Shown piece by piece: positions 10,899-21,565 of a DNA stretch of 64,000 nucleotides. Both the position numbers and the translations under genes were made by a program. This DNA is from Rotaria sp. Silwood1 (lineage: Eukaryota; Rotifera; Eurotatoria; Philodinida; Philodinidae), in NCBI GenBank assembly GCA_905250075.1, contig CAJNOP010000042.1, forward strand, positions 456,982 to 520,981. Direction: 5' to 3'. Each line of letters begins with the position of its first letter. Positions within the stretch are counted from its first letter, which is position 1. The notes beneath the pieces were generated by a model. That model had not been told where the DNA came from. It ran no database searches and saw only the letters and a program-made list of their open reading frames with translations.

Positions 10899-13224
10899 CT
10901 TTCTATTGATAGAACATGAATATCAGTGTCTTACAGAATATGAAACTATATTAGGAAGACATCGTCTCACATCTCGACGCGTAGCGATTATAACAACGTA
11001 ATCGTGAATGAAAAAAAAAGTGTGCAAGCATCAAGGCATTGTTTTTGCGCACATTCTATTTATCTTTGTACTCAGGCTTGCTTTTGCAATGAAAATTATT
11101 ATTTCGGTGTGTTCTCTTTTTTTTTTAATTATTCCTTATTTCAGCACTATTAAAAGCAGTTTGAGTAATGAGAATTGGCTCGCAAACAAAAAATTGAAAA
11201 TTCCAGTAACAACAGGTAATCAACTATTCGATGAAGAAGAATACCCTCACTCACATCCTGTTCACTCTGATTTAGACACAGTGATCGCTAAACCAAATAT
11301 TTTTATTGAGGCGTTTCGACGATTCCTACGTGAAACTCAATACTTTACTGTCATTTTCATGATTTTCTGTAGTATTCGAAACTTTTCATTGACATTCCAC
11401 TAAATGGTCAGCGAATCAGGGCCTCTCTGCCTTTACTATCACTTGTGTTTATGAGAACAGGAAGTTTTTCGTCTGATTCTCAATGATTGACCTGTTACTG
11501 GAAGTTTTCAGCGTTTATCCTTACAGGTTTCTCCAACATTCAAAGGTTTTTAGCATCTTTTCTATGGATTTTTCTGAGGCCTTGTTATCCCTACTATCGC
11601 CTTGGTAAATTGGTAGAAGTGTCGAAATATAACAAATTGATTTCTTGGTGTGACCATGCAACCTAAACATTTTCGGTCTGAATTAGTGCTTCACCTATAG
11701 TTAAACACATTGCCTTGTGACTCGAAGTGATTGATCCTTAAAGTTTCACATTACTGCGAGTAGTTAAAGTTGTGCTTCTAACTGCGTTACATCGACCTTT
11801 GATATCAAGCTTACTGTCCTCAATGTTATGGATTTCACTGGACTCAGAAGCTTTTATTCTTTATTATTTTGCATCACTCTCTAACTGATATATTCATATC
11901 TTCGTTTGAACAAATCAGATTCCGACTACAAGTTTTCCCACTATTTCTCTTCACTACACTCAAAATTTACAACAGTGGTCCTGTCATTTTTATACATGAT
12001 CTCATTGAATGTAGTAGCTGACATGCACGAAAAAAAAACGATCGGCTTAAGTAAAGTCGACTATGACTGTCAATATTATATCTGTCTGAATTGTTTTTAA
12101 TATTTGCAACGTTTTGACGGTAAGTATATAAGATTCAAAACAGCCTCTTTGACTATTCAAATCTTCTTAATGATTTACTCACCAGGATAAATTAATTGAC
12201 ATCAAAACCTACTAGATTGCTTCAATAGTATTGTTGTTGAATGGAATTTATTGCAACTTTCACCGTTTCTTTGTATGTTTGAAATGATCTGCTTCTGATT
12301 TGTGCAACATGGCAATGCTTTCTACTCTGTTTCTCTTGGCTGTGCGTTTTTTTTTCTTTTTTTTTAAATTCTTCTCAAATATTTACACTATTGAGAAGAA
12401 CTATACATAGCAATAGTGAATTATTCACGAAAAGAATGGATGAAGAATGATCGCAAAGTAAGAAAAAAAGTGATCTTTACTTCATGAAATCGATGTCCAA
12501 TGAAGTGCACAAATCGATGTTGATTTTTGCATCATGTGAAGTGGTTGAAATGATTCACAATTAGATAATGACTAGTAATGAGATATTTTATACAACTTAA
12601 ATTCAATTATTCATAGTAGACAGAATATGGTTGTGTTTTAAAAAAAGTGTTTACATTTTATTACATACTAAAATTAATCGAACTTGCATTTTAGGAATCC
12701 CATTATTTATGCGCAACAGTACCAATCAATAGACAATTGAATTCCATATCTAATACAACACATTATTAATCTAGAGGAATTCTATAAAAACAGAAAAATG
12801 TCCATTACGTTTTTTAATAAAAGACTATTAAAAAAAATATCGATGAACAAATATAACTGCGAGTTGGAAATTATTTGACATTTTTATTATATTGGATAAT
12901 AGTCCATACGACGAGCTACTACTAGTTTTTTTATTTGTCTCCGTAAACACAAGACACAGAATCAATCGATTGATTTAATTAAATAATTTTAAAAAATGAA
13001 ATTGCTCTTTTGATAGTTCGAGATGGATACACAACAAGTAATGGCAAATATATGTTCCTCTCAACATAATACGGGAACAGAATAAAAAAGGTAATATTTA
13101 ATTCAAATATTATTTATTATCTAAATGAACTTATGTACAGTGAAGCTTTTCTTGATCTTGAAAATTATTGATCACTTTCTGTCAGGTACATTTCATTATA
13201 GAGTGACTAAAACATTATCTTTCA
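10899..13224. other. Intergenic region, no supported gene
   Basis: A 131-codon frame at 11008-11403 (+) begins with a hydrophobic stretch but has a low-complexity AT-rich 5' half and no family signature, so I do not call it. Nothing else is visible. Confidence 0.5.
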
Positions 13225-13604
13225 TTATTCAATTATTAATAATAAATAAATAATGTACTTCAGCATGTAGAAAAATTCATCATTTTTAGAAACATCAAAA
13301 CCTTCTTGAATTATTTTATTAATATTGTCAGCCGCATCTACACCAAAAAAAATACAAATTATTAATATAGAAAGAGAAAAAACGAACTTACTCTGGAACT
13401 CACTCAATTTATAGTAGGATTCTGCTCGACTTTTGGAAATCAGAATTAAAAAATTTTTGTTCCGCTTCATCGTTTCGAACAAGAAGAATTTTTGCAAACG
13501 ACTGAAAATTAAATCAAATTCAGAAAAAATAAATAAAATCAGGGGTGATTTACATACTTGAATTGCTTGTGCATACTCCCCTGCATCTTTTTCAGGGCAA
13601 TCAT
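13225..13604 (-). CDS. Small three-exon hypothetical protein (89 aa)
   Basis: Exons 13558-13604, 13392-13501 and 13225-13337 are separated by two canonical introns of 56 bp (GTATGT...TTTTCAG) and 54 bp (GTAAGT...GTGTAG). They join in frame to 270 nt. The product is basic and helix-prone in its first half (QFNRLQKFF..., ISKSRAESYY) and ends in a hydrophobic tail (YIIYLLLIIE). I recognise no family; a tail-anchored or MIT-like helical protein is conceivable but unproven. The start ATG at 13604 is the first in the spliced frame; an overlapping frame from 13626 is open too but does not join to exon 2. The coherent splicing is the main support. Confidence 0.5.
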
Positions 13605-13751
13605 CAACGAATAAATCAGAAGACATATATTTCCAATTTGGAATTATTGTTTATTGCTCGACAGTGGTAATGTTAAATGAATACGATGAATAGATGTTCA
13701 AGAAGATAAAGATAAATACAAACTGAACAAATTAAAATGAGTGAACATATA

Positions 13752-13783
13752 TGATTGATGTTGCTACGTAGCAACATCAATCA
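13752..13783. repeat. Perfect 32-bp palindrome without spacer
   Basis: Half-site TGATTGATGTTGCTAC is followed directly by its exact reverse complement. It lies 148 bp upstream of the small three-exon gene and 16 bp before a TG-type hairpin. Confidence 0.95.
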
Positions 13784-13798
13784 CTTTTCTTAACTTCG

Positions 13799-13853
13799 AT
13801 GTGGGTGTACGTGTGGGTCAATAAACTGGAAGACAACCATACTCACACTCTCA
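13799..13853. repeat. TG-type hairpin, copy 4
   Basis: G-rich arm ATGTGGGTGTACGTGTGGGT, then the C-rich arm CATACTCACACTCTC. Confidence 0.75.
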
Positions 13854-14320
13854 ACGTAAACATGTGATCCACAATTGGGAACAAATGTTGTCCTATGCTC
13901 GTGTCAGTCATTCTCGAAAAAATATTTAATTCCATTATACGTGATTGTTGATGCAGCAGGCGCGGGTTGTGGTGAAATATTTAACTCAAATGTATATAGA
14001 GAACAAGTCGTATTTGAGTTTGTCGTATAATTCGACATTGGCCTATTCTCAAAACTGTCAACTGTACATATATCAGTTGCCAACGTAGTTGTATCACGTT
14101 CAAAAACGTTTTCATGTGCATTCATAAGGCAAGAAAAACGAATAAATAAGAAAGATATGAGTCAAATAGTTTGAGAACAAATTTAATAGACAGATTTCTG
14201 TCAAAGCGCAAAAGTACACTACAAGAAATACATACGAGAACAGCAACAATGAAACAAATACTCATTAGCAAAACATAGATCAGATTAAACCATTAAGATT
14301 TCAGACTATTTTAACTTATT

Positions 14321-14377
14321 GAGAGTGTGACTGTGGTGTAAAAAACATCGGTACCTACGACTCATGCACACACCGTG
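14321..14377. repeat. TG-type hairpin, copy 5 (diverged)
   Basis: GAGAGTGTGACTGTGGTGT is followed by CATGCACACACCGTG. The pairing is weaker than in other copies. Confidence 0.5.
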
Positions 14378-15875
14378 TATTCGACAACAGCGACTACAGC
14401 GAATTAATATTTTTTTTTCAATTGTTTTTAGAACCCTGTTTTTCTAGATAGGCTTTTCATAATAAAAATGATTTTTTCCATGCAAAAATAGATTTAAGTG
14501 TTTTCCAGCAGTTCACATTTCTCAATGAAAAGATTTTTCTTGTAATGAAAAAGGAAACAGAGATGAACCAATATAGAATTACACACTACATCGATTTCTA
14601 CGAAGTTATTTTGTTTCCAAAATCTAACGTTACTTATAAAACAGGACTTTAGTGGAAATAAATGACACCTAGAAAATCACATTTAAGAAACTGAGACAAT
14701 ATGAACTTCTTTATCGATTAGGTATTTTTTTCATTATCTAGTCAAACAGATGTGTTGGTTTTCGTACTAATTTTGTACAAAAAGGCAATAAAGTATTCAA
14801 CTTTATTTGCGTCTCAGCTGTCATGGTAATTTTTACGAAAATTTGAGGTTTTACGCTTCTCTTTTTCATTTGCACACACATTTTATTGTCTTTATTCTTT
14901 AAAAAGCTTGAGATTTTTCTCAAAAAAACAAGTAAAAACTGTAATTTTTGTGACAATTACTATGAAAGCTGACATTAAAAAAGAATTTGAGTAGTTTGTT
15001 CACGTTTCGTACAAAATTAATACAAACAAACGTCATGCCTATTCGATTGAATAATGTGAAGAAAAATTTTAAAAATACTGGAGAAAAAAATGGAAAAAAA
15101 TAAGTTCATTTAAATTTTTGTTGTCGCCGGTACTGCTTGGGCTATTCTGCCTTCTCTTTAAAATACATTTGTTGTGCAAGAATCAATTTAATTTTCTAAT
15201 TACGTTAATGTGCTTTTTTCACAGTTATTCTACCTCTATTGATGCTTTTTGTTATATGATATTAATTATTTTGTTTTTCTACTTTTCAAGAACGGCTTTT
15301 TTCTTTATATTATGAATTTTTTGGTTGTTGTATACTTAATCTGTATGTATTATGCTTAAAAAACAATAAAATCATGACCATTGATAATTAAAACTGAGAT
15401 AAGCTCTTTTCAAAGTACAAATATTGAATTCACAGTCTCATGATTGAATTGTTACAACTAGTTGCCAGAATCTCGTCTGAATACCTCCAATATGTATAAT
15501 CTGGAAAGTTTTATTTTAGTTGATATAGTGTACTATGAGAAAAAGGTCATATTGGATTATAGTACAAGTGATCTATCTCTTATTAAAAAAATGTCCATCT
15601 ATTGGAATCCCTAATCGTGTACAAAACTTGACCAAGATTGTTATGCAGTAATTATCATTCATCAATTGAAAATGTAACAATAATTAAGTTAGAATTCAAA
15701 ACATTCCACAAACAAGAGCTCACAACACTATCAAACACAATTTCACTGATGAAATGACAATCATTGACACACGCAACGTTGATATGGGTGCTATAAACTA
15801 AATTTCTTTGGATTTCCTTGAATTCCACGAATTTCTAAATGACGGTTACATCTTATCAGGAATGAAACAGTTTAC
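14378..15875. other. Intergenic region, no supported gene
   Basis: AT-rich with many T runs; short hydrophobic frames (for example 15118-15315 +) follow from T-richness. Nothing recognisable. Confidence 0.5.
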
Positions 15876-16832
15876 TTAATGTCTGTGTTTATTGTCTGAT
15901 TTATGTTTTGTATGCGTAAATATGGGTTGACCACGTTGAATCCTACAGTATAGACAGCGAAGAGTCATGTCTTTCACTTGCTTATTCATTTTAAGTAGTG
16001 CAAAAATAAGAATGACAACAGCAAGCGATATTAGATTGTCTTTCAATGAATAAAGTGATTCTGGAGGTGAATGTATGGATCGTATCATATTCCAAAAAGG
16101 AAGAATTAAACAAAGTGCTCCGCCACACATAATAATGCTTAATAAAACGAAACTATTTCGAACAAGTTTTATTCCACGCTTCGCATTCGATGAATGAGAA
16201 TTCATCCAATTGGATTGTAAAGCAGTAACCCGTTGTGACGATCTATAAGCATGATGCACAATGATACTATACACAAGTGCACCAATAATGACAGGTATGA
16301 TAATAGCAGTTATATTGACATATGTTGCTGTCCAAAACTTTTTTGTTGTTAGTGTACAAAGACGCGATTCCTGTTCAAAAATGAAACCATTATAAAAGAG
16401 AGGCTCGATCGGAAATAGAATACTTATTAACCAATTCAAGATAATCATAAACCAGTGAACACGATAAGTAAGAAGACATTTGTGCTTATAAAAGACAGCA
16501 CAAAAGAGACGACCGATGGCTTGAATCAAACATGAATATGTGAGACAAGTACACAACATGACATAGCAATATCCTCGAAAGATACACGCTGGTTGCTGGA
16601 AAGCCCAATCTTCACGTAAACCATATACTGATGAAATAATATTGAGAATGAAGTAACCAACAGCGATTACACTCGTATTACATGTGAGAAGATTGCTAAT
16701 TCTATGACATTGTCGATGAATAATAATGATGAGAATTATTATAATACCCAAAACCAAACCGACAAATGAAATCATAATTGCAATCGAGAAGTTAATGATG
16801 AAATATACGTCAGAAAGCATAACGATTTTCAC
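15876..16832 (-). CDS. Orphan seven-transmembrane receptor (rhodopsin-like GPCR)
   Basis: Intronless, 318 aa. Seven hydrophobic segments fall near residues 10-38, 52-72, 85-107, 125-145, 168-193, 224-247 and 266-283. C83, at the start of TM3, and C159, in the second extracellular loop, could form the conserved disulfide. The E/DRY position at the end of TM3 is replaced by IGRLF, and no NPxxY is clear in TM7, so it is a divergent class A-like receptor. Such intronless receptors form large families in bdelloids and are thought to be chemosensory or peptide receptors (family knowledge; ligand unknown). The basic C-terminal tail is His/Lys-rich. It appears intact. Confidence 0.85.
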   Translation of the reverse strand: MKIVMLSDVYFIINFSIAIMISFVGLVLGIIIILIIIIHRQCHRISNLLTCNTSVIAVGYFILNIISSVYGLREDWAFQQPACIFRGYCYVMLCTCLTYSCLIQAIGRLFCAVFYKHKCLLTYRVHWFMIILNWLISILFPIEPLFYNGFIFEQESRLCTLTTKKFWTATYVNITAIIIPVIIGALVYSIIVHHAYRSSQRVTALQSNWMNSHSSNAKRGIKLVRNSFVLLSIIMCGGALCLILPFWNMIRSIHSPPESLYSLKDNLISLAVVILIFALLKMNKQVKDMTLRCLYCRIQRGQPIFTHTKHKSDNKHRH

Positions 16833-18459
16833 TTCTAAAAATTTCTCATATAAATTATCTTCAATGCAGCAACTATGACTTTAAATGCATTTGCTTTTTT
16901 TCTACAGAAAGGAGGATATTCAAAGCGCACTATTTAAAAAATTCATTAGTTTCTCAATGAATTTCTAAAAGCTTCATAATGAGCAACATTCATGAAGTCA
17001 TGAATGCATTTAAATTCTTAAATATGTTCTCATTCTCATTTCAATATGCATCAAAGAAAGATATAGACAATGAGCGATAATGACATATTGCTTGACATCG
17101 AGAACTTCGACTATTAATAGTTGATGAGCACCCAGCGTTCCATCATCTTCTTGTGTTATTTGTAGTAAAAATTTGATAAATTAAGTTTGAAAAGTCGAAA
17201 AAGTCTAGAAAAACTATAACAAGCCAACAGCATCAAGTTTAGCTAAGCTGGATATTAGGGATGAAGCCCAACTTTTGAGCTAAAACATAAAACTTTATCA
17301 GTTTTTAAGAATTTATTTCAAATAAACAAAGGTAGTAATTCTAAAAACAAAAAAAGTAATTTTAAATGATCGCAATAAATATTTGTAAAGTTGAATGAGC
17401 TAGAAAAAAAACTAATCTATAGTTATTTCGTTTATGAATCAAATATTGTGTTTTTCTCTGTGAATTATTAATGAAATCTAGAAGAAAATTTCCATTGCGA
17501 GTTATGCCAATAAATGAAAGCACGATAATATAAATTTTTATTTTATTCGTAACCATGACACAAGCACTTTAAATGATATCAAGATAAGTTTTAATCAATT
17601 GAAATTTTTGAAATGAAAATATCAAACGTAATATATTGTCTCTGTTTAATATAAATTCATAAAGAATATTTGTTCAAGAAAATTTTTCCAAATATTTCTT
17701 TTTCTTTTTACTAAATTTTTCAGAAAATCACGAAAAGAATTCTCTAGAGATTATCTACAAAATCTTTATTTGCATAATTTAAAATGTTTTTAGGAATCAC
17801 TATGCTCAATTCTGTCGAGGATGAGAGAGAAACTTATCGATCAAATTCGAACATTCAATTTCGATTTTCATGGGTCGACTTTTGACACAAATATTTCAAT
17901 TGAAATTCATTCTGACGTTGTCATTCGAAAGTTTACTTAAGATTTTCAGGAAAACTTGAAAGAAATTTTAAAAAAAGCCTTACAATGAATAATTCAATAA
18001 ATATTCTAAGAAAGAAAATCGACTAACCAAGGAATATTCTCAATTGCCATTTGCTTTTGAGTCAGACCTAGTACATCTTATAGGGTTCAGTGAGTGATGT
18101 CTACTATAAAAAATGTTTGTATCCCTAGCTTGTCTTTGAGAAGAACAAACATTCTTAATTTTCTAGCTAGTATTGCCATAAAGTTTCAACTATTTGATAA
18201 AAAAAGGCTACTCTGATTTCGATGAAACTTTCAGTATTTGTAAAGCTTTTAATTCTAAGTATTTCGATAGAAATTTTTTATAAAACCATTTTATGTTGAT
18301 GAAGTCACACTAAAAGTAATGTAAACAGCAAAAACCTACAAAACTCTAAAAAATACTTATAGAAGAAGTCAAACAATGTGTTGCATTCGGTTATGATTTT
18401 CAATGTAACATTATTTTTAGAAATCGATTAATATCACATTTGTTTCATTTTCAATAGTA

Positions 18460-19015
18460 CAGTTCGATACCAAAGTGTTATACTATAGTATCCTCAACAG
18501 TTTGCATGTGAAACTAACTGAAGATCACTATCAAATACAAATCAAATCTACAGAGATATTAATTGATCCAACTTTTTTACGAAATACAGAAAAAAAACTC
18601 ATAATCTTAATTCAGGTCATTTTAATAAATCAAGTAAATCTGTTCAAACAACTGATTGACAAAATGCATTTCCACTAGAAATTTTTTCCTGTAGCAACAA
18701 TGAAAAAATCATTTAGGTGAAATTACTGATTATTTTAAAAAAACAATGAGATGAAAGTTGGAACAAACTTCTTTCAGACAATATGAAAAGAGAAACCATT
18801 GAAAAATTATTCGAAACATGTCTAATGTTGCGAACCACATCAACAACTCTTGTACCTCTACTTCAAGAAAAAAAAACCTCATATCTTGAAAAATCTTTAT
18901 CATTTGTATTGACTACAAAACAATGCATAATACTCGATGGTATTATTGTCCATTGCATATTAGAACAACAAATGGAAAGAACTTTATATTTTGCTATCCA
19001 TGAAAAATGGTGAGA
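18460..19015 (+). pseudogene. Possible decayed multi-exon gene, unidentified
   Basis: Exon-like frames read ...DTKVLYYSILNSLHVKLTED... (ending near a CAG/GTCATT donor or the later GTAAAT) and ...ETIEKLFETCLMLRTT..., which ends at a good GTGAGA donor (19010). Acceptor-like tracts (TTTCAATAG, CTTTCAG) precede both. No choice of splice sites I tried joins them without a stop, so either exons are missing or the gene is dead. No family recognised. Confidence 0.3.
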
Positions 19016-19093
19016 TTTTAAAAAAGACATATCACATACAACACGTTCAAATTAGAAATCATCGGAACATGTTTCATGACTTATCTTAGAAAT

Positions 19094-19149
19094 AGGGCGT
19101 GGGTTTGAGTGTGAGTATAAAGAGAAATGAACACCGACACCCACACCCT
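19094..19149. repeat. TG-type hairpin, copy 6
   Basis: G-rich arm AGGGCGTGGGTTTGAGTGTG and C-rich arm ACACCGACACCCACACCCT. It lies 250 bp past the stop of the APH-like gene. Confidence 0.85.
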
Positions 19150-19399
19150 CATGTTATATAACTCTGATCACTCTTTATTCTTTTTTGTTCTTAAGTTTAA
19201 CCCTTGATCTCGGTAGCTGGTATACATATATATGATTTTTTTTCTTAAGGACAGATAGAGATATAGCTGCATGAGTGTATGCAGACATTTTGATTGTTTG
19301 AAATAAAACAAAGACAAGCTCGAACATCAGACCTCTAATACAAAATGTTTAAGCCTAGTTTTACCAATTAAATATTATAATCTGTCCTGATATAATCAA

Positions 19400-20401
19400 T
19401 CATTTATGGCATAGCATTATTTGAAATAGATTGCGCTTCTCTTGTTGAAGAACATTAATCCATTTCGAACATGATTGAAGCCACGACGAATGATTGTATT
19501 CTTCTTTTGACTTGACGTTGGCACAATCACCGATGAAATTGATAGTTAATTTAAGACGAACAACAGTATCAAGAAGTTCAATTTCATTTCGATCTAATTG
19601 AATTAGATTTTGATAAGATAAGAGAAATGTATTCAATCTTTTGTCATCGTCAACACCATTAGTGAGCAAGAGAAAGAGAGCTGTAGCTAAGTCAACAATC
19701 AATGGAGCATAGCAGGCTTCACCAAAATCAATCACGTAGATATGACGATTATCATCAGTACAGAGTGTATTACTCGGTTGAAAATCATTGTGAATTAGAC
19801 CTTGTTCCAATTGATCGACCTTTCCATTCAATTTCTCTCGACATTCGAATAGTATCGAATGAAGATAGTTGATATCAATTTCTTCGAGATGTTTACATAG
19901 ATAAAGATGATCAAACTGTTCTATCCACCACTGATTTGTTAATACTCGTTTCTCTATATTTGTGGAAGGTACTATGGACAGGAAAGTTCGTGATGCTAGA
20001 TGCAATTGTCCAAGTAAAGTTCCCATTTTCATTAAATATGATTCGTCAAGTTCGCTCAAAGATGGTACATGACCATCGAGAAATGTTTGTACGAAAAGAT
20101 AATGATTATTGTCAACTTGAACAACAATTTTCGAGGACAACGTCGAAATGATTAGTGAGCACGGATAATTTAGATTCGAATAAAGATAATTTTGAAATTT
20201 AGCAATGATTATGAGATGTTCAACATTGAATCGATAATCAATTGTTTTCACCACATATTTTCTATTCATTTCGAGACACACTAACCAGGTTTCTTCTTCA
20301 AGATAGCCACCTGGTAAAGTATTAACAGATATGATATCATGAAAACCATATTCACTTTGAAGTACATCTTTAAACTTAAACTTGTAAACGGTGGAATTCA
20401 T
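19400..20401 (-). CDS. Aminoglycoside phosphotransferase (APH) family kinase
   Basis: Intronless, 333 aa, about the normal length for the APH/choline-kinase-like fold. The catalytic loop HNDFQPSN (D206, N211) and the metal-binding DFG-like motif VIDFGEA (D225) are both intact. The N-lobe has a glycine turn (LPGGYLEEETW) and a Lys in YVVKTI. In animals the closest well-known member is hydroxylysine kinase; bacteria have homoserine kinase-like and antibiotic kinases. The substrate cannot be told from sequence. Lack of introns amid intron-rich neighbours would fit retroposition or lateral origin (inference). The start ATG at 20401 is followed directly by conserved-looking sequence, with no upstream frame. 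Confidence 0.85.
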   Translation of the reverse strand: MNSTVYKFKFKDVLQSEYGFHDIISVNTLPGGYLEEETWLVCLEMNRKYVVKTIDYRFNVEHLIIIAKFQNYLYSNLNYPCSLIISTLSSKIVVQVDNNHYLFVQTFLDGHVPSLSELDESYLMKMGTLLGQLHLASRTFLSIVPSTNIEKRVLTNQWWIEQFDHLYLCKHLEEIDINYLHSILFECREKLNGKVDQLEQGLIHNDFQPSNTLCTDDNRHIYVIDFGEACYAPLIVDLATALFLLLTNGVDDDKRLNTFLLSYQNLIQLDRNEIELLDTVVRLKLTINFIGDCANVKSKEEYNHSSWLQSCSKWINVLQQEKRNLFQIMLCHK

Positions 20402-20751
20402 TGTTAAATTTTTATTATCTAAACATAAGACAATAGTAAACTAATGACTAATTGTCTTTCATCAATAAAATGCTAGTCATTCTTATGTGAAATAGAAACT
20501 CTCACTTACTAACACACTCAATATGCACGTATCAAAAAGTCCACACCTCTTGTTTAAAAGAAGAATAGAACAAAGATAATTTTATGTCACAATTGTCACT
20601 CTTATTACAAAACAAGAGCAGATTGTTGAGCAAGAATTTATCTTTTCATCGTATCAGTTTATATGAAGTTAAATTGAGAGAGAACAATTTCTTCTTACTT
20701 TTTATCGTCCATGAAGCAAAACTAATCTCTTTGACGACAGTATCAATCGAA

Positions 20752-20846
20752 AAGGGTGTGGGTTTGGCTGTGATTGTTGGATATTAAATGCGCCCACACA
20801 AACACCCAGATCTACATCCATCCCACAACCACATTCACACCCTTTT
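20752..20846. repeat. TG-type hairpin, copy 7 (long)
   Basis: The outer arms AAAGGGTGTG and CACACCCTTTT pair almost perfectly. Inner G-rich GGGTTTGGCTGTG faces two C-rich tracts (CGCCCACACAAACACCC and CCCACAACCACA), so the C-arm looks duplicated. Confidence 0.85.
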
Positions 20847-21565
20847 GCTGCTCATGACTGCTTTTTTAGCACTATGTGTAACCTATGCTTCTAATGTTCT
20901 TTGATTCGATGTTTATCATTAGTGAACGTATGTATTCAGATATGTTATTGGTTCCAAAAGTACAAAATACTTTTGATTCTTTATTTAAAGAAAATATAAT
21001 TCTTCAATTATTAATTGCAGTTGATGTTGATATGTAATTTCGTGGTCTTGTTTTTTTATTTTAAGTAGTAAAAAGAAGATATATGGAACGATGAAATAAT
21101 TAAGAGATAACTATTAAACATGAAACAGGAACTTGTACGATTTGAAGAGAATTTAACTATGATTAAAAGAATTGTTGATGTTAGTTATCTTGAATGTTAT
21201 ATAAAGACAAAAAAAGACGAATATTATCTCTAATGTTAAATATGATTTAATTTAATATTCATTTCATTTTTGAGATGTTTACCAAATATTTGAACTGCTA
21301 ACGTTTTCAATATTAATAGAATAGTCGAAAATGAAGAGTAAATTATTCATTAATTGGAAATGAATCAATATTTACTATGACATTATCTTTAATCGTATAC
21401 GATAAATCAATACATAATTCTCTTCTTTTTTGATACTTGAATCTTTTAAATAAAAACTATTCTTTTATATAATTGTTATCCTTGTGGTTTATCGAATATG
21501 AGTGAATCCGTGGGATTTCTACCACAATTTGGAAAAAGTTTGTTTTTTGGATTTTGATATTCTAT

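Larger units (their letters stand above)
16833..19399. other. Long intergenic region with a possible decayed gene
   Basis: Mostly AT-rich with no gene. Two plus-strand frames at 18460-18678 and 18783-19015 have coding-like composition and are listed separately; a TG-type hairpin lies at 19094. Confidence 0.5.

Noticed and set aside
11008-11403. 131-codon plus-strand ORF with a hydrophobic start
   Set aside because: Hydrophobicity comes from T runs; no domain, no splice support, and the 3' half contains a CTCACTCACATCC-like patch resembling repeat sequence.
13904-14125. 73-codon minus-strand ORF rich in Thr and Asn
   Set aside because: No recognisable family and no supporting splice sites; it ends close to a TG-type hairpin.
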